DNA from: Flavobacterium sp. LC2016-23
GTDB taxonomy: Bacteria; Bacteroidota; Bacteroidia; Flavobacteriales; Flavobacteriaceae
DNA: 64,000 nt
Reading direction: 5' to 3'
Assembly (NCBI RefSeq): GCF_009674775.1
Contig: NZ_WKKE01000005.1
Span: forward strand, 165,175 to 229,174
In this document: positions 8,064 through 18,063 of the stretch, in pieces
Position numbering within the stretch: position 1 is the first letter of the stretch
How the letters are laid out: the number at the start of each line of letters is the position of its first letter
Translations under genes and position numbers: made by a program
The notes under the pieces: generated by a model
What the model saw: the letters and a program-made list of their open reading frames with translations, nothing else
Databases searched by the model: none
What the model was told of the DNA's origin: nothing

Positions 8064-11000
8064 ATGAAAAATATATTATTTGCATTCTTATTGTTTTCTA
8101 CAGCATTGTTTGCCCAACAAACTGAAAAAAAATGGAATAAAGTCATAGCCTTTGAAAACGAAGGAAAAATAAAATCAGCCAATAAGATTGTTGAAAAAAT
8201 ATACAAAAAAGCAATCTCAGATAAAGACGAAGTGCAAATGATAAAATGTTTTTTTTATCAATCTAAATATTTGCAGGTTGTTGATGAAAATGCCAAAACC
8301 AAAATTTTAAATAATTTAAAAACAGATATTAATCGTGTTTCAGTTCCTTCAAAGGCTATTTTGAACCTTGTATATGCAAAATGTTTACAAAATTATTCTG
8401 ACTACTACGAACCTTATGCTGTTGTAGATAGTGCGGCAGCAGTAGTTGATGATGATGCTGCAGTAATAGATTCGGCTGCTGCAACTATAGACACTTCTGA
8501 AGTGGAAGGAATTTCCAAAACAAACGATTTTAAGATTGAATTTACTCCTGAAAATGAGATAATCGCTCTTTTCGCAAAAACATTAGAAAACGAAAACATT
8601 TTAAAAGCTACTCCTTTAACAAATTACAAGTCCGTATTTGAATTTTTAACTTTAGAAAAACTAAAAAGCGAAAGTCTATTTGATTATTTACTCAAAGAAA
8701 ATATCACGTTTTTCACTCAAAAGATAAGAGAATGGCAAATTGAAAAAAGCATTTTTCTAACTCATAAAGAGCAGCTACTAGCAGATTCTGTTGCTTTTAT
8801 AAAACTGAATTTAGATTTTATAAAAGATGAAAACGTAAAAAAAGTGCTGTCTTTATATCAAAAACAGGAAGCGAATCATCCTACTTTAGAAAATCAGTTT
8901 GAGCGGGCACAATTTTGCAATACTTACCTTTTAGAATCAGACGATGACTTTATGAAGTATTTAAATGAACTTCAGAGCAAAGCTAAGGATGAGATGTTAT
9001 CTCAGAAAATAAAATTAGAAATAGCCAACATACTTGTAAAACAAGCGTCAAAAGAAACATATCCAAAGAACAATATTGAGGCTGTTGCAATATTTGATGA
9101 AATTATAAAAATTAATAACCAATCAAATGCCTCTAAATCGGCTTTAGCTCAAAAACAAGAACTTCTTTCAAAAACATTATCCGTCAAGCTTCAAAAATAC
9201 ACGTACAATAATGAAAATACACGAGCTCTGATTGAATACAAAAATGTTAACCATTTAACCATATCGTTCTTCAAAATTCCTCAAAAAAAAGTACAAGAAT
9301 TTCATAAAGACCCTGAATTCTTAGATAGTTTAGCTCCTGTCATCATTAAAAAACAAAGTAAGATTGCCTATCAAAGATATGAGTTTCAAAATAAGGAAGA
9401 TTACTTTGAGTACAGTACAGAAGTTCTTTTACCCCACTTAGAAACAGGAAATTATTTGGTTTATTTTGAAAGTGACTCCGATTCAAAAGACGGAAAAGCA
9501 TATGATTTTGAAATCATTACTGTTTCAAACATCACTGTCCTTGCGAACCAAAAAAACGATACGGAAAATTATCAGGTTTTAGATCGAAAAACAGGAAAGC
9601 CTATAGAAAATGCAACCATTAAATCAGCAAGCTTTACGCTTAAAACAGATTCAAAAGGACTAGCCTCTTATAAAAAAGTCAATACTAATTATAATTATGA
9701 AACTATCGAAATTTCAACAGTAAATGATAGTATTTTAATTGATAAGGATTACATACGATATAGTAATGAATATAAAGAATCTGAAAATAACAAAACAAAC
9801 GCTAAAGTTGAATTTTACTTGGATCGTGCTATTTACCGTCCGGGACAAACCGTTTACTATAAAGGAATTGCAATTCAAAAAACTAAAAACAAAACAAGCA
9901 TCATTGCAAATACTACGTTTAAGCTTATTGCAAACGACGCGAACTATCAACTAATTAAAGAAATTGAAGTAACCACGAATGAATTTGGTTCATTTTCCGG
10001 CGAGTTTATTTTACCAAAAAGCGGTCTGACGGGACAATATAGCCTTAGTGCATCCAGGCCGGAAGACCATAAGAAAAATGATGCTTATTTTAAAAATCAA
10101 GTCCAGTCTCAATTTTGGGAAAGTGCAAATTTTGAAAATTCCCGCATTTCTTTCAATGTTGAAGAATACAAACGTCCTAAATTTGAAGTAAAATTTGATC
10201 CTAAAAAAGAAAGTTTTCAAGTTAATGAGGCCATTAAAGTAAAAGGAAATGCCAAAGCATTTGCAGGAAGTAACATTTCAGATGCAAAAGTAACCTACAC
10301 AGTTACCCGATATACGAGCTACTTTCGAAATTATTACGGAAATGAAGAAAACGAGGTTTTAACCTTTGGCGAAACTAAAACAGATGCTTCAGGAAAATTT
10401 AGCATAGATTTTACGGCATTACCTTCAAAAAACAGTAAAAAAGAGCAACTACCAGTCTTTAATTATAAAATATCTGCAACGATTACAGACCTTAATGGCG
10501 AGACACATTCAGCAGAAACTACTATAAAAGTTGGTTTTCATGATTTGATTATTAATGCGAGCTTGCCAAATGAAATTGAAACCAAAGACAAGAACGAAAT
10601 CGACTTATCGAGTACAAATTTAAACGGAGAATTCTTAGCAGCAAAAGGCGAAATCAAACTCTATTTCGTAAAACCTTTATCAAATAAATTTAAAAATCGT
10701 ATTTGGGAAAAACCGGACATTCAAACGATCACGCCGGCAGATTTTGAAAAATTATTTCCTTATGAAATATCTGAAAGCGAAACTAAAGATGTACCAAATG
10801 AAATTCTTTTATACTCTAAAAAAACAGATACTCAAAAAGACAAAAAAATAGTATTGGATTTTATAGCAAATTATAAATCCGGCACATATAAAATTGTTTT
10901 TTCTGCCAAAGACAGCTTTAATAATCCTATTGAATCTGTTTCAAACTTTAAACTCATTCAAAGCAAAGACAAATTCAATCCGAGCAAATTATTTACGGTA

Positions 11001-14000
11001 CAACAAATCAATGAAAACCCTAAAAAAGATGGTTATGTCCTTGTCAAATTATCTTCTGTTATTCCTGAACTTTATATTACCGCGAATGGAAATTACGATA
11101 GTAAAATATATTTTGAAGACACTTTCCATTTACAAAACAATGAAGCTACAATCAAAATTCCGTTGAAAAATGAATTTGAAAAAAGCATTAAATTAGGTTT
11201 CGAAAGTGTCTTTGAGAATGATACTTTTACTCAGGAAATCATTGTAATTCTTAAAAATGAAGAAACAAAATTAGAGTGGACAGTTGAAAGTTTCAGGAAT
11301 AAAATACAACCCGGAAGCATTGAAAACTGGTCGTTCAAATTAAGTGCAGCCAATACACAAGCCGAAGCTGAAGTTTTAGCTTCTATGTATGACAGCTCCT
11401 TAGATCAGTTTTCCGAGAAGGAATGGGAAACCTTACAATTTAACCGATACAATTACAACGGAACTAATTTCAGAGAAAGGTTAGGCTTTGACATTACTTA
11501 CACTTCATTACAAAATTTAAATACAGTTTTGCCCCTTACAGCTTTTCGTAATGAAGAAACACGATTAAAATGGTTTGGATTTGACATTAATAGTAGCCGA
11601 TACGGCGATTCACTTGGCCTGACTATAGTGGAGCTTAAAGATAAAAAGATCGGCAGTGAAACTATTAAAGGTGATGCTGACGCTGCTTTAACTGTCGATG
11701 AACCTGTTGGAGCCGCAGCTCCCATTATCCTTTCTGACTCAGGATCACCTGCTCCTACAGTAGATCAGGTACGATTTATGAAACCTGTTTTTATGAAGGC
11801 TGGAGATTCTGTAAACAATCCAAAATATTACTTTCATACTAATAAAATCAAGTTTATTCCCGGAAAAAAAATAATAAGAGGCTTGACATCTCTGGTTATA
11901 AATCAATTGACCTTATATGTAATTGACGGAGAAATTTCAACTGAGGATATCGCGAGTAACTTAAATCCAAATGAAATTCTATCTATGGATATTTTAAGCT
12001 CAGACAAAGCAACAGCCCTCTACGGAAGCAAAGGCGCCAACGGAGTTATAATTATCACGACCAAAAAAGCCCTGGAAGAACTTACTCAGGTAAAAGCCAG
12101 AAAAAATCTGTCTGAAACCGCTTTCTTTTTACCGAATTTAAAAACAGATGCTAAGGGAAAAGTCCGTTTCAACTTTACTTCTCCGGAAGCTTTAACCGCC
12201 TGGAAACTTCGTTTACTGGCACACAATAAAGATGCGGTTTCAGGTTATTTAGAGAAAAGCGTGGTGACTCAAAAGGAGTTGATGGTTTTACCAAATTTCC
12301 CGCGTTTCTTCAGAGAGAAAGACATTATTGTAATTTCTGCTAAAATCTCAAATATTACAGATAAAGCGAAAACCGGAATTGCGATTTTACAGTTTTTTGA
12401 TGCCGTAACCATGCAGCCCATTGACGCTAAAATGCTGAACGTAAAAAATGTTAGAAATTTCAATGTTGCTGCTTTCGGAAATACTACGGCAAATTGGACG
12501 ATTTCAATCCCTGAAGGTTTGCAGGGCGTTCAATATAAAATTTTGGCCAAATCCGGTACTTTTTCCGATGGAGAAGAGAATATTCTCCCGGTTTTGACCA
12601 ACAACATGCTGGTGACAGAAAGTATTCCGATTTGGGTTCGTGAGAATTCTAAAAAGGAATACACATTTGAGAATCTTAAAAACAATAATTCAAACACCTT
12701 ACGAAATCATCAATTTACGTTAGAATATACTTCAAACCCTTCCTGGATTGCCATTCAGTCTTTACCTTATTTAATGGAATATGAGCACGAATGTGCCGAG
12801 CAGACTTTTGCCCGTTTTTATGCGAATGCGCTGGCTACGGAAATTATCTCCGGGAATCCAAAGATTGCGACTGTTTTTGAAGATTGGAGAAAAAATGGAA
12901 AACTGAATTCGAAATTAGAAGAAAATGAAGAATTAAAATCGATTATTCTCGCCGAAACACCCTGGCTAAATGACGCACAAAGTGAAGATGAAAAGAAAAA
13001 GAATCTCGCACTTTTATTCGATTTGGAGAAAATGAAAACTTCGCAGGAAACGACTTTCGATAAATTAAAACGAAAACAGAAAGCTTCAGGAGGGTTTTCC
13101 TGGTTTGATGGCGGTGATGAAAGTGAATATATTACGAGACATATTTTAGCCGGTTTAGGTCATTTATCTAAATTGAATAAAACGAAAGAAAATGATACTA
13201 AAATTGATGCTATTGCCAAAACAGCAATTCCCTTTCTCGACAATAAATTTCTGGACTATTATAAAACCCAGACTAAAAACGTAAAAGGCACAAGCAAGCT
13301 GATTTGGATTAATCCTTATTCGGATTTGCATTACTTATATACCAGAAGTTTTTATCTGGATCAATATCCCCTTTCCGATACTTTAAAAAAAGCAACTCAA
13401 CTGTATCTTGAAACGGCTAAAAAAGACTGGTTAAACTATTCACTGTACGAGAAAGGATTAGCTGCTTTAACTTTAAATCGTTTTGGAGAAAGTGAATCTG
13501 CTAAAAAAATCATGGAAAGCCTAAAAGAAACAGCATCTGACAATGAAGATTGGGGAATGTACTGGATCGCCAATAAGGCAGGTTGGTACTGGTATCAGGC
13601 ACCCATAGAAACTCAGGCCTTATTGATTGAAGCCTTCGCTGAAGTAACTAAAGACACCAAATCGGTTGATGCGATGAAAGTCTGGTTACTAAAAAACAAA
13701 CAGACTAAAAACTGGCCCACAACAAAAGCAACTACCGAAGCCATTTACGCTTTATTGATGCAGGGAACCGACTGGCTTTCTGTAAAAGACAATACGGTTA
13801 TCAAAATTGGAGACGAAAAGATCCTGACCAAAAAATTAGCCGAAAACGAAAAAGAAGCTGAAACGGGTTATATAAAACTCAATTGGAAAAAAGAGGAAGT
13901 TAAAAAAGAAATGGCTTCTATCACCATCGAAAACAAATCGAAAGTTCCGGGCTTTGGCGGTGTGTACTGGCAATACTTCGAAGATTTGGATAAGATCAAA

Positions 14001-14435
14001 AGCAATTCCGGAGCTGTATTATCAGTTTCGAAAGAATTATATCTAAAGAAAAACTCCCTTAAAGGCGATCAGTTAGAAAAAATCACAAGCAAAAATGCTT
14101 TAAAAACAGGAGATTTAGTGACCGTAAGATTAGTAATTACGTCAAAAGAAGATATGGAATTTGTACATCTAAAAGATATGAGAGCTTCGTGTTTTGAACC
14201 TGTAGATGTTCTTTCGGAATACCGATACAAAGACCGGCTTGGATATTATATCAGTACAAAAGATGCTGCGACGCATTTCTTCTTTGACCAGATCAATAAA
14301 GGGACTTATGTTTTAGAATACGAAATCACGGTAAATAACAGCGGAGAATTTTCAAATGGAATTACCTCTATTGAAAGTATGTATGCCCCTGAATTTGCAA
14401 GTCATACAAAAGGAATTCGGGTAAAAGTGAATTAA
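8064..14435 (+). CDS. Giant alpha-2-macroglobulin-family protein with inserted TonB-plug-like domain
   Basis: 2,123 residues with a Sec signal peptide (MKNILFAFLLFSTALFAQ). Bacterial alpha-2-macroglobulins trap proteases in the periplasm or at the surface. A helical N-terminal region with an Asp/Ala-rich stretch (about 119-145, DSAAAVVDDDAA) precedes MG domains; an MG2-type module starts near AKVEFYLDRAIYRPGQTVYYKG (about 580-600). The A2M core begins at about 1350 (LSETAFFLPNLKTDAKG). The thioester motif C-x-E-Q is intact: C1577-A-E1579-Q1580, followed by the alpha-helical thioester domain and a C-terminal receptor-like domain ending in GEFSNGITSIESMYAPEF. Just before the A2M core, where a bait region is expected, residues about 1270-1345 match a SusC/RagA-type TonB plug (LYVIDGEIS, then ATALYGSKGANGVIIITTKK with Y1320). 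Single-gene transcription unit ended by the hairpin at 14538-14573. Family certain; the plug role is unknown. Confidence 0.9.
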   Translation: MKNILFAFLLFSTALFAQQTEKKWNKVIAFENEGKIKSANKIVEKIYKKAISDKDEVQMIKCFFYQSKYLQVVDENAKTKILNNLKTDINRVSVPSKAILNLVYAKCLQNYSDYYEPYAVVDSAAAVVDDDAAVIDSAAATIDTSEVEGISKTNDFKIEFTPENEIIALFAKTLENENILKATPLTNYKSVFEFLTLEKLKSESLFDYLLKENITFFTQKIREWQIEKSIFLTHKEQLLADSVAFIKLNLDFIKDENVKKVLSLYQKQEANHPTLENQFERAQFCNTYLLESDDDFMKYLNELQSKAKDEMLSQKIKLEIANILVKQASKETYPKNNIEAVAIFDEIIKINNQSNASKSALAQKQELLSKTLSVKLQKYTYNNENTRALIEYKNVNHLTISFFKIPQKKVQEFHKDPEFLDSLAPVIIKKQSKIAYQRYEFQNKEDYFEYSTEVLLPHLETGNYLVYFESDSDSKDGKAYDFEIITVSNITVLANQKNDTENYQVLDRKTGKPIENATIKSASFTLKTDSKGLASYKKVNTNYNYETIEISTVNDSILIDKDYIRYSNEYKESENNKTNAKVEFYLDRAIYRPGQTVYYKGIAIQKTKNKTSIIANTTFKLIANDANYQLIKEIEVTTNEFGSFSGEFILPKSGLTGQYSLSASRPEDHKKNDAYFKNQVQSQFWESANFENSRISFNVEEYKRPKFEVKFDPKKESFQVNEAIKVKGNAKAFAGSNISDAKVTYTVTRYTSYFRNYYGNEENEVLTFGETKTDASGKFSIDFTALPSKNSKKEQLPVFNYKISATITDLNGETHSAETTIKVGFHDLIINASLPNEIETKDKNEIDLSSTNLNGEFLAAKGEIKLYFVKPLSNKFKNRIWEKPDIQTITPADFEKLFPYEISESETKDVPNEILLYSKKTDTQKDKKIVLDFIANYKSGTYKIVFSAKDSFNNPIESVSNFKLIQSKDKFNPSKLFTVQQINENPKKDGYVLVKLSSVIPELYITANGNYDSKIYFEDTFHLQNNEATIKIPLKNEFEKSIKLGFESVFENDTFTQEIIVILKNEETKLEWTVESFRNKIQPGSIENWSFKLSAANTQAEAEVLASMYDSSLDQFSEKEWETLQFNRYNYNGTNFRERLGFDITYTSLQNLNTVLPLTAFRNEETRLKWFGFDINSSRYGDSLGLTIVELKDKKIGSETIKGDADAALTVDEPVGAAAPIILSDSGSPAPTVDQVRFMKPVFMKAGDSVNNPKYYFHTNKIKFIPGKKIIRGLTSLVINQLTLYVIDGEISTEDIASNLNPNEILSMDILSSDKATALYGSKGANGVIIITTKKALEELTQVKARKNLSETAFFLPNLKTDAKGKVRFNFTSPEALTAWKLRLLAHNKDAVSGYLEKSVVTQKELMVLPNFPRFFREKDIIVISAKISNITDKAKTGIAILQFFDAVTMQPIDAKMLNVKNVRNFNVAAFGNTTANWTISIPEGLQGVQYKILAKSGTFSDGEENILPVLTNNMLVTESIPIWVRENSKKEYTFENLKNNNSNTLRNHQFTLEYTSNPSWIAIQSLPYLMEYEHECAEQTFARFYANALATEIISGNPKIATVFEDWRKNGKLNSKLEENEELKSIILAETPWLNDAQSEDEKKKNLALLFDLEKMKTSQETTFDKLKRKQKASGGFSWFDGGDESEYITRHILAGLGHLSKLNKTKENDTKIDAIAKTAIPFLDNKFLDYYKTQTKNVKGTSKLIWINPYSDLHYLYTRSFYLDQYPLSDTLKKATQLYLETAKKDWLNYSLYEKGLAALTLNRFGESESAKKIMESLKETASDNEDWGMYWIANKAGWYWYQAPIETQALLIEAFAEVTKDTKSVDAMKVWLLKNKQTKNWPTTKATTEAIYALLMQGTDWLSVKDNTVIKIGDEKILTKKLAENEKEAETGYIKLNWKKEEVKKEMASITIENKSKVPGFGGVYWQYFEDLDKIKSNSGAVLSVSKELYLKKNSLKGDQLEKITSKNALKTGDLVTVRLVITSKEDMEFVHLKDMRASCFEPVDVLSEYRYKDRLGYYISTKDAATHFFFDQINKGTYVLEYEITVNNSGEFSNGITSIESMYAPEFASHTKGIRVKVN

Positions 14436-14537
14436 CAACACGGATTAAAATTCCAAAAATAAATTCCAAATTCCAAAATAAGCATTGTAGATTTTTATGT
14501 CAGGCTGAGCGAAATCGAAGCCCATTTTAAACACAAA

Positions 14538-14573
14538 AAACCCGACAGCTTTTAAAAAATATCTGTCGGGTTT
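14538..14573. terminator. Bidirectional terminator between the macroglobulin and S46 genes
   Basis: Perfect 11-bp arms AAACCCGACAG (14538-14548) and CTGTCGGGTTT (14563-14573) flanked by A-run and T-run, between convergent genes. The same arm sequence recurs behind gcvP (43406-43436). Confidence 0.85.
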
Positions 14574-14594
14574 ACTTTTATAATAAAATTGAGA

Positions 14595-16739
14595 TTATTT
14601 AATAATCGTCATTTCGTCAATAATGTTTTTAGCTCCTGCATATTTGTCGATAATCCAAAGTACATAACGAATGTCTACGTTAATTGTTCTTTGCAATTTA
14701 GGATCAAAAATAACATCTCCGGCCATTGCTTCAATATTTCCGTCAAAAGCGATACCAATTAATTCTCCTTTTCCGTTAAGAACCGGTGACCCTGAGTTTC
14801 CTCCCGTGATATCATTATCGGTAAGAAAGTTTACAGGCATGTATCCGGCTTTATCCGCATACTGACCGTAGTCTTTTGCTTTGTTTAATTCTAATAAACG
14901 TGCCGGTAAATCAAATTCCTGATCTCCTGCTTTATACTTTTTCACCATACTTTCCATGGTTGTATAATTGTTGATTTTTGCATCATTACGTTTGTCTTCC
15001 GGCAAAGCACGAACTTTTCCGTACGTCAGCCTCAAAGTTGAATTGGCATCCGGATACTGAATCGCATTTAATTTTGATTCTCTCAAACCTTCTACTAATT
15101 CACGATAAGCAATTGCGAAACCGTCATCCGATTTCATTTGATCTTCTGATTTAAAACGGTATTTTGTCAACAGATCGTTAGAAATAATATACAAAGGATC
15201 GTGTACAATCGCTAATGGTTTCGGATCGGCCATAAATGCCAGTACTTTTTCTTTCGTTGTAAAATAACTTACCTCAGTTGCTTTTGCCACATCTGTAGTA
15301 AAATCACCGTTATTAAGGGATTTCATTTTAGCTATTTGTGTCGCTAAGCCATATTCAGTTCCTTTAGCAGCGTATAAATTCAATTGTGCCGTCAATAGAT
15401 CTTTTTCAAGAGGTGCATAAAATTCACCATACATATTATCGATCATTGCGGTAATCTTAGGCAGCATTTCGGCCTTTTTGGCATCATTCTCATTGTAATA
15501 GGCAATCAGGGCATTTCCTAAATTTGCTGTTCCGCTTGCATAAGCTGAAGTACGTAAAAGCTGCATTAGGTAATTGTCGTGAGTTGCCTTTACATTGGTT
15601 GATCTGTAATACTCATTGATAGTTGGAATTACATTTTCATATTTTTCTTTGTTAGCCGGCTTAGTGGCCCACTCATAGAATTTATCTTCCTGTTCCGCTT
15701 TGGTAGCTGCTGTTCCGGCTTTAGTCAAAGCATCAATCATACCCTGACGGTTTTTCCAGTAATTGGCTGTTGAAGCATATTTTGAAGCGTACTGTAAACG
15801 AACAGTAGCATCTTTATCCATATACTTTTTCATTTGGTCCATTCCGGTTTTAGCACCTTCCACCCATGCAGGATAAGCAAATTTTACATTTTGCTCGATT
15901 CCGCCGGCTGGCATCCAGCGGTTTGTTCTTCCCGGATACCCTAAAATCATGGCGAAGTCATTTTCTTTAACTCCTTTAATGCTTATTGGCAAATAATGTT
16001 TCGGCTGTAAAGGCACATTTTCTTTGGAATAAGCAGCAGGATTACCGGATTTATCAGCATACACCCTGAACATAGAGAAATCTCCTGTTTGACGCGGCCA
16101 TTCCCAGTTGTCTGTATCCCCACCAAATTTACCTACACTTTCAGGAGGCGTACCTACTAAACGTACATCGGTATAATCCTGATAAACGAAATAATAATAT
16201 TCATTTCCCTGAAAGAAAGGACGAACTGAAACGGTATATTTTCCGCCTTCGTTGTTTTCCTTTTCAATCAAAGCGATTTCCTGCTGAATGATTTTGTTTC
16301 TTTCCGTTTCTGTCATTGTATCATTTACTTTAGACAAAATTCTTTTTGAAACATCGTCCATACGCACAAAGAAACGAACGTACAAAGATTTTGGTTTCAT
16401 TTCCGCGCTTCTTTCTTTTGCCCAGAAACCGTCTTTCAGGTAATTCTGTTCCGCTGTCGAAAGCTCTGCAATAGCGTTGTAACCACAATGGTGATTTGTT
16501 AAAACCAAACCGTCTTTGGAAACGATTTCCGCTGTACATCCTCCGTTGAATTGTACAACTGCATCTTTAAGACTGTGATGGTTAATACTGTAAATCTCTT
16601 CGGCTGTTAATTGCAGTCCCATTTTTTACATATCCCTATGGTTCAGTCTTTCGATAAACATCAGAAACCACATTCCTTCATCTGCTCTTACAGGAAAAGC
16701 CATCAGGCACATGGTTAAGAATAAAATTATTTTTTTCAT
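14595..16739 (-). pseudogene. S46-family dipeptidyl-peptidase (DPP7/DPP11 type) interrupted by an in-frame stop
   Basis: The frame starts at ATG 16739 with a signal peptide (MKKIILFLTMCLMAFPVRA) and the conserved mature N-terminus DEGMW, runs 37 codons to TAA at 16628-16626, then continues in the same frame as a 675-residue open frame from ATG 16622. Replacing TAA by CAA (Gln) restores a normal S46 protein of about 714 residues. The body has the catalytic His region LTNHHCGY, an Asp region FGGDTDNWEWPRQTGDF, and the Ser region NDITGGNSGSPVLNGKGE, so all catalytic parts survive. S46 enzymes release dipeptides from peptides in the periplasm. As written, the downstream ATG would give a protein without export signal. 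Either a true nonsense mutation or a one-base sequence error. Confidence 0.85.
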
Positions 16740-16865
16740 GTTATTTTGTTTAAGTAATGCGAATATAAGTCATTTTCGCAATTCTGTAATCTTAGAAGTT
16801 CTTAAAATTATATATCTTAAGCTATTGTTGGTCGTTTTTTACGAATATAATATTCCCGAAAACAA

Positions 16866-16896
16866 AAAAGGTGCCCTTTTTACGAGGACACCTTTT
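16866..16896 (-). terminator. Terminator after obg
   Basis: AAAAGGTG (16866-16873) pairs with CACCTTTT (16889-16896); minus-strand transcription would run into the A-rich side as a T-run. It lies 20 bases after the obg stop. Confidence 0.7.
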
Positions 16897-16915
16897 CTTA
16901 CAAATCATATAGATT

Positions 16916-17917
16916 TTATTCATTCAGCATTTTCCAAAGTTTGTCTTTCAAATCTGTTAAACCTTGTTGGGCCACAGATGAAATAAACATATACGGAATA
17001 TCTTTAAAAGCAACATCTAATTCTACTTTTAGTTCTGCTTTAAGCTCATCATCCAGCATATCACATTTTGAAATAACCAAAAGACGTTCTTTATCCAGCA
17101 TTTCCGGATTGTATTTCGTCAATTCGTTGACCAAAATATCATACTCTCCTTTGATGTCAGGAGTATCAACAGGTACTAAGAATAATAAGGTCGAATTCCG
17201 TTCAATATGGCGTAAGAAATAATGTCCAAGACCTTTTCCTTCGGCTGCACCTTCTATAATTCCCGGAATATCTGCAATTACAAAAGACTGAAAATCTCTG
17301 TAAGCGACAATTCCTAAGTTTGGTTTTAAGGTTGTAAACGGATAATCTGCAATTTTTGGTTTTGCAGAAGTCAGCACAGACAATAAGGTTGACTTCCCTG
17401 CATTAGGAAAACCTACCAGACCTACATCTGCCAAAACTTTAAGTTCCAGGATCACATCCATTTCTACTCCCGGTAAACCTGGTTGCGCGTATCTTGGTGT
17501 CTGATTGGTAGAACTTCTAAAGTGCCAGTTTCCTAACCCTCCTTTACCTCCTTTAGAAAGGATTCTTTTTTCTCCGTCTTCGGTAATTTCGAATAAAGTT
17601 TCTCCGGTTTCCTTGTCTTTCACAACAGTTCCCAAAGGTACTTCGATAAATTTATCCTCTCCGTCAGCTCCTGTGCTACGGTCTCCTCCACCATCTCCAC
17701 CGTGACCGGCTTTAATATGACGCGCAAACTTTAAGTGGAACAATGTCCAAAGTCCTTTATTCCCCACTAAATATACGTGTCCGCCGCGACCACCATCACC
17801 ACCGTCCGGGCCTCCTTTTTCAATAAATTTCTCTCTATGTAAATGTGTAGATCCCTTTCCTCCCTTTCCGGAAGAAACATATATCTTAACATAATCTACA
17901 AAATTTCCTTCTGTCAT
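16916..17917 (-). CDS. obg: Obg/CgtA GTPase
   Basis: 333 residues of the essential ribosome-associated GTPase involved in 50S assembly and stress signalling. The Gly-rich Obg fold is seen in [21 protein letters not shown] and [16 protein letters not shown]; the G domain has G1 [10 protein letters not shown]2 around [13 protein letters not shown]3 DIPGIIEGA and G4 as SKCD (in place of NKCD, within VISKCDML). The long variable C-terminal domain of some Obg proteins is absent, as is usual in Bacteroidota. Upstream lie ATTTTAGATT repeats and a repeat-rich gap. Confidence 0.95.
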   Translation of the reverse strand: MTEGNFVDYVKIYVSSGKGGKGSTHLHREKFIEKGGPDGGDGGRGGHVYLVGNKGLWTLFHLKFARHIKAGHGGDGGGDRSTGADGEDKFIEVPLGTVVKDKETGETLFEITEDGEKRILSKGGKGGLGNWHFRSSTNQTPRYAQPGLPGVEMDVILELKVLADVGLVGFPNAGKSTLLSVLTSAKPKIADYPFTTLKPNLGIVAYRDFQSFVIADIPGIIEGAAEGKGLGHYFLRHIERNSTLLFLVPVDTPDIKGEYDILVNELTKYNPEMLDKERLLVISKCDMLDDELKAELKVELDVAFKDIPYMFISSVAQQGLTDLKDKLWKMLNE

Positions 17918-17939
17918 TGTTTTAAATTTCAGATTTTAG

Positions 17940-18056
17940 ATTTTGGATTTTAGATTGCTCTAAATCGTATTACTAAATTCTATTGTTTTTAGTATTCCGT
18001 CTCAGTCTCATTTTCAGTGCAAACTGCGGCTGAATACTGTGACTGAAAACTATTTT
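17940..18056. repeat. Intergenic repeat patch between obg and the CBS-domain gene
   Basis: Holds GATTTTAGATTTTGGATTTTAGATT direct repeats (about 17932-17955) and a copy of the CAGTCTCATTTTCAGT / ACTGTGACTGAAAACT inverted family (about 18002-18050) also found at 26164-26250, 26772-26837 and 44784-44888. Confidence 0.6.
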
Positions 18057-18063
18057 ATTCTCT

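Noticed and set aside
9735..10220. Several short open frames inside the macroglobulin gene
   Set aside because: All overlap the continuous 2,123-residue frame and lack signals of their own.
16330..16539. Shadow minus-strand frame as evidence for a frameshift in the S46 gene
   Set aside because: The signal-peptide part and the enzyme body are in the same frame; only a stop, not a frameshift, separates them.
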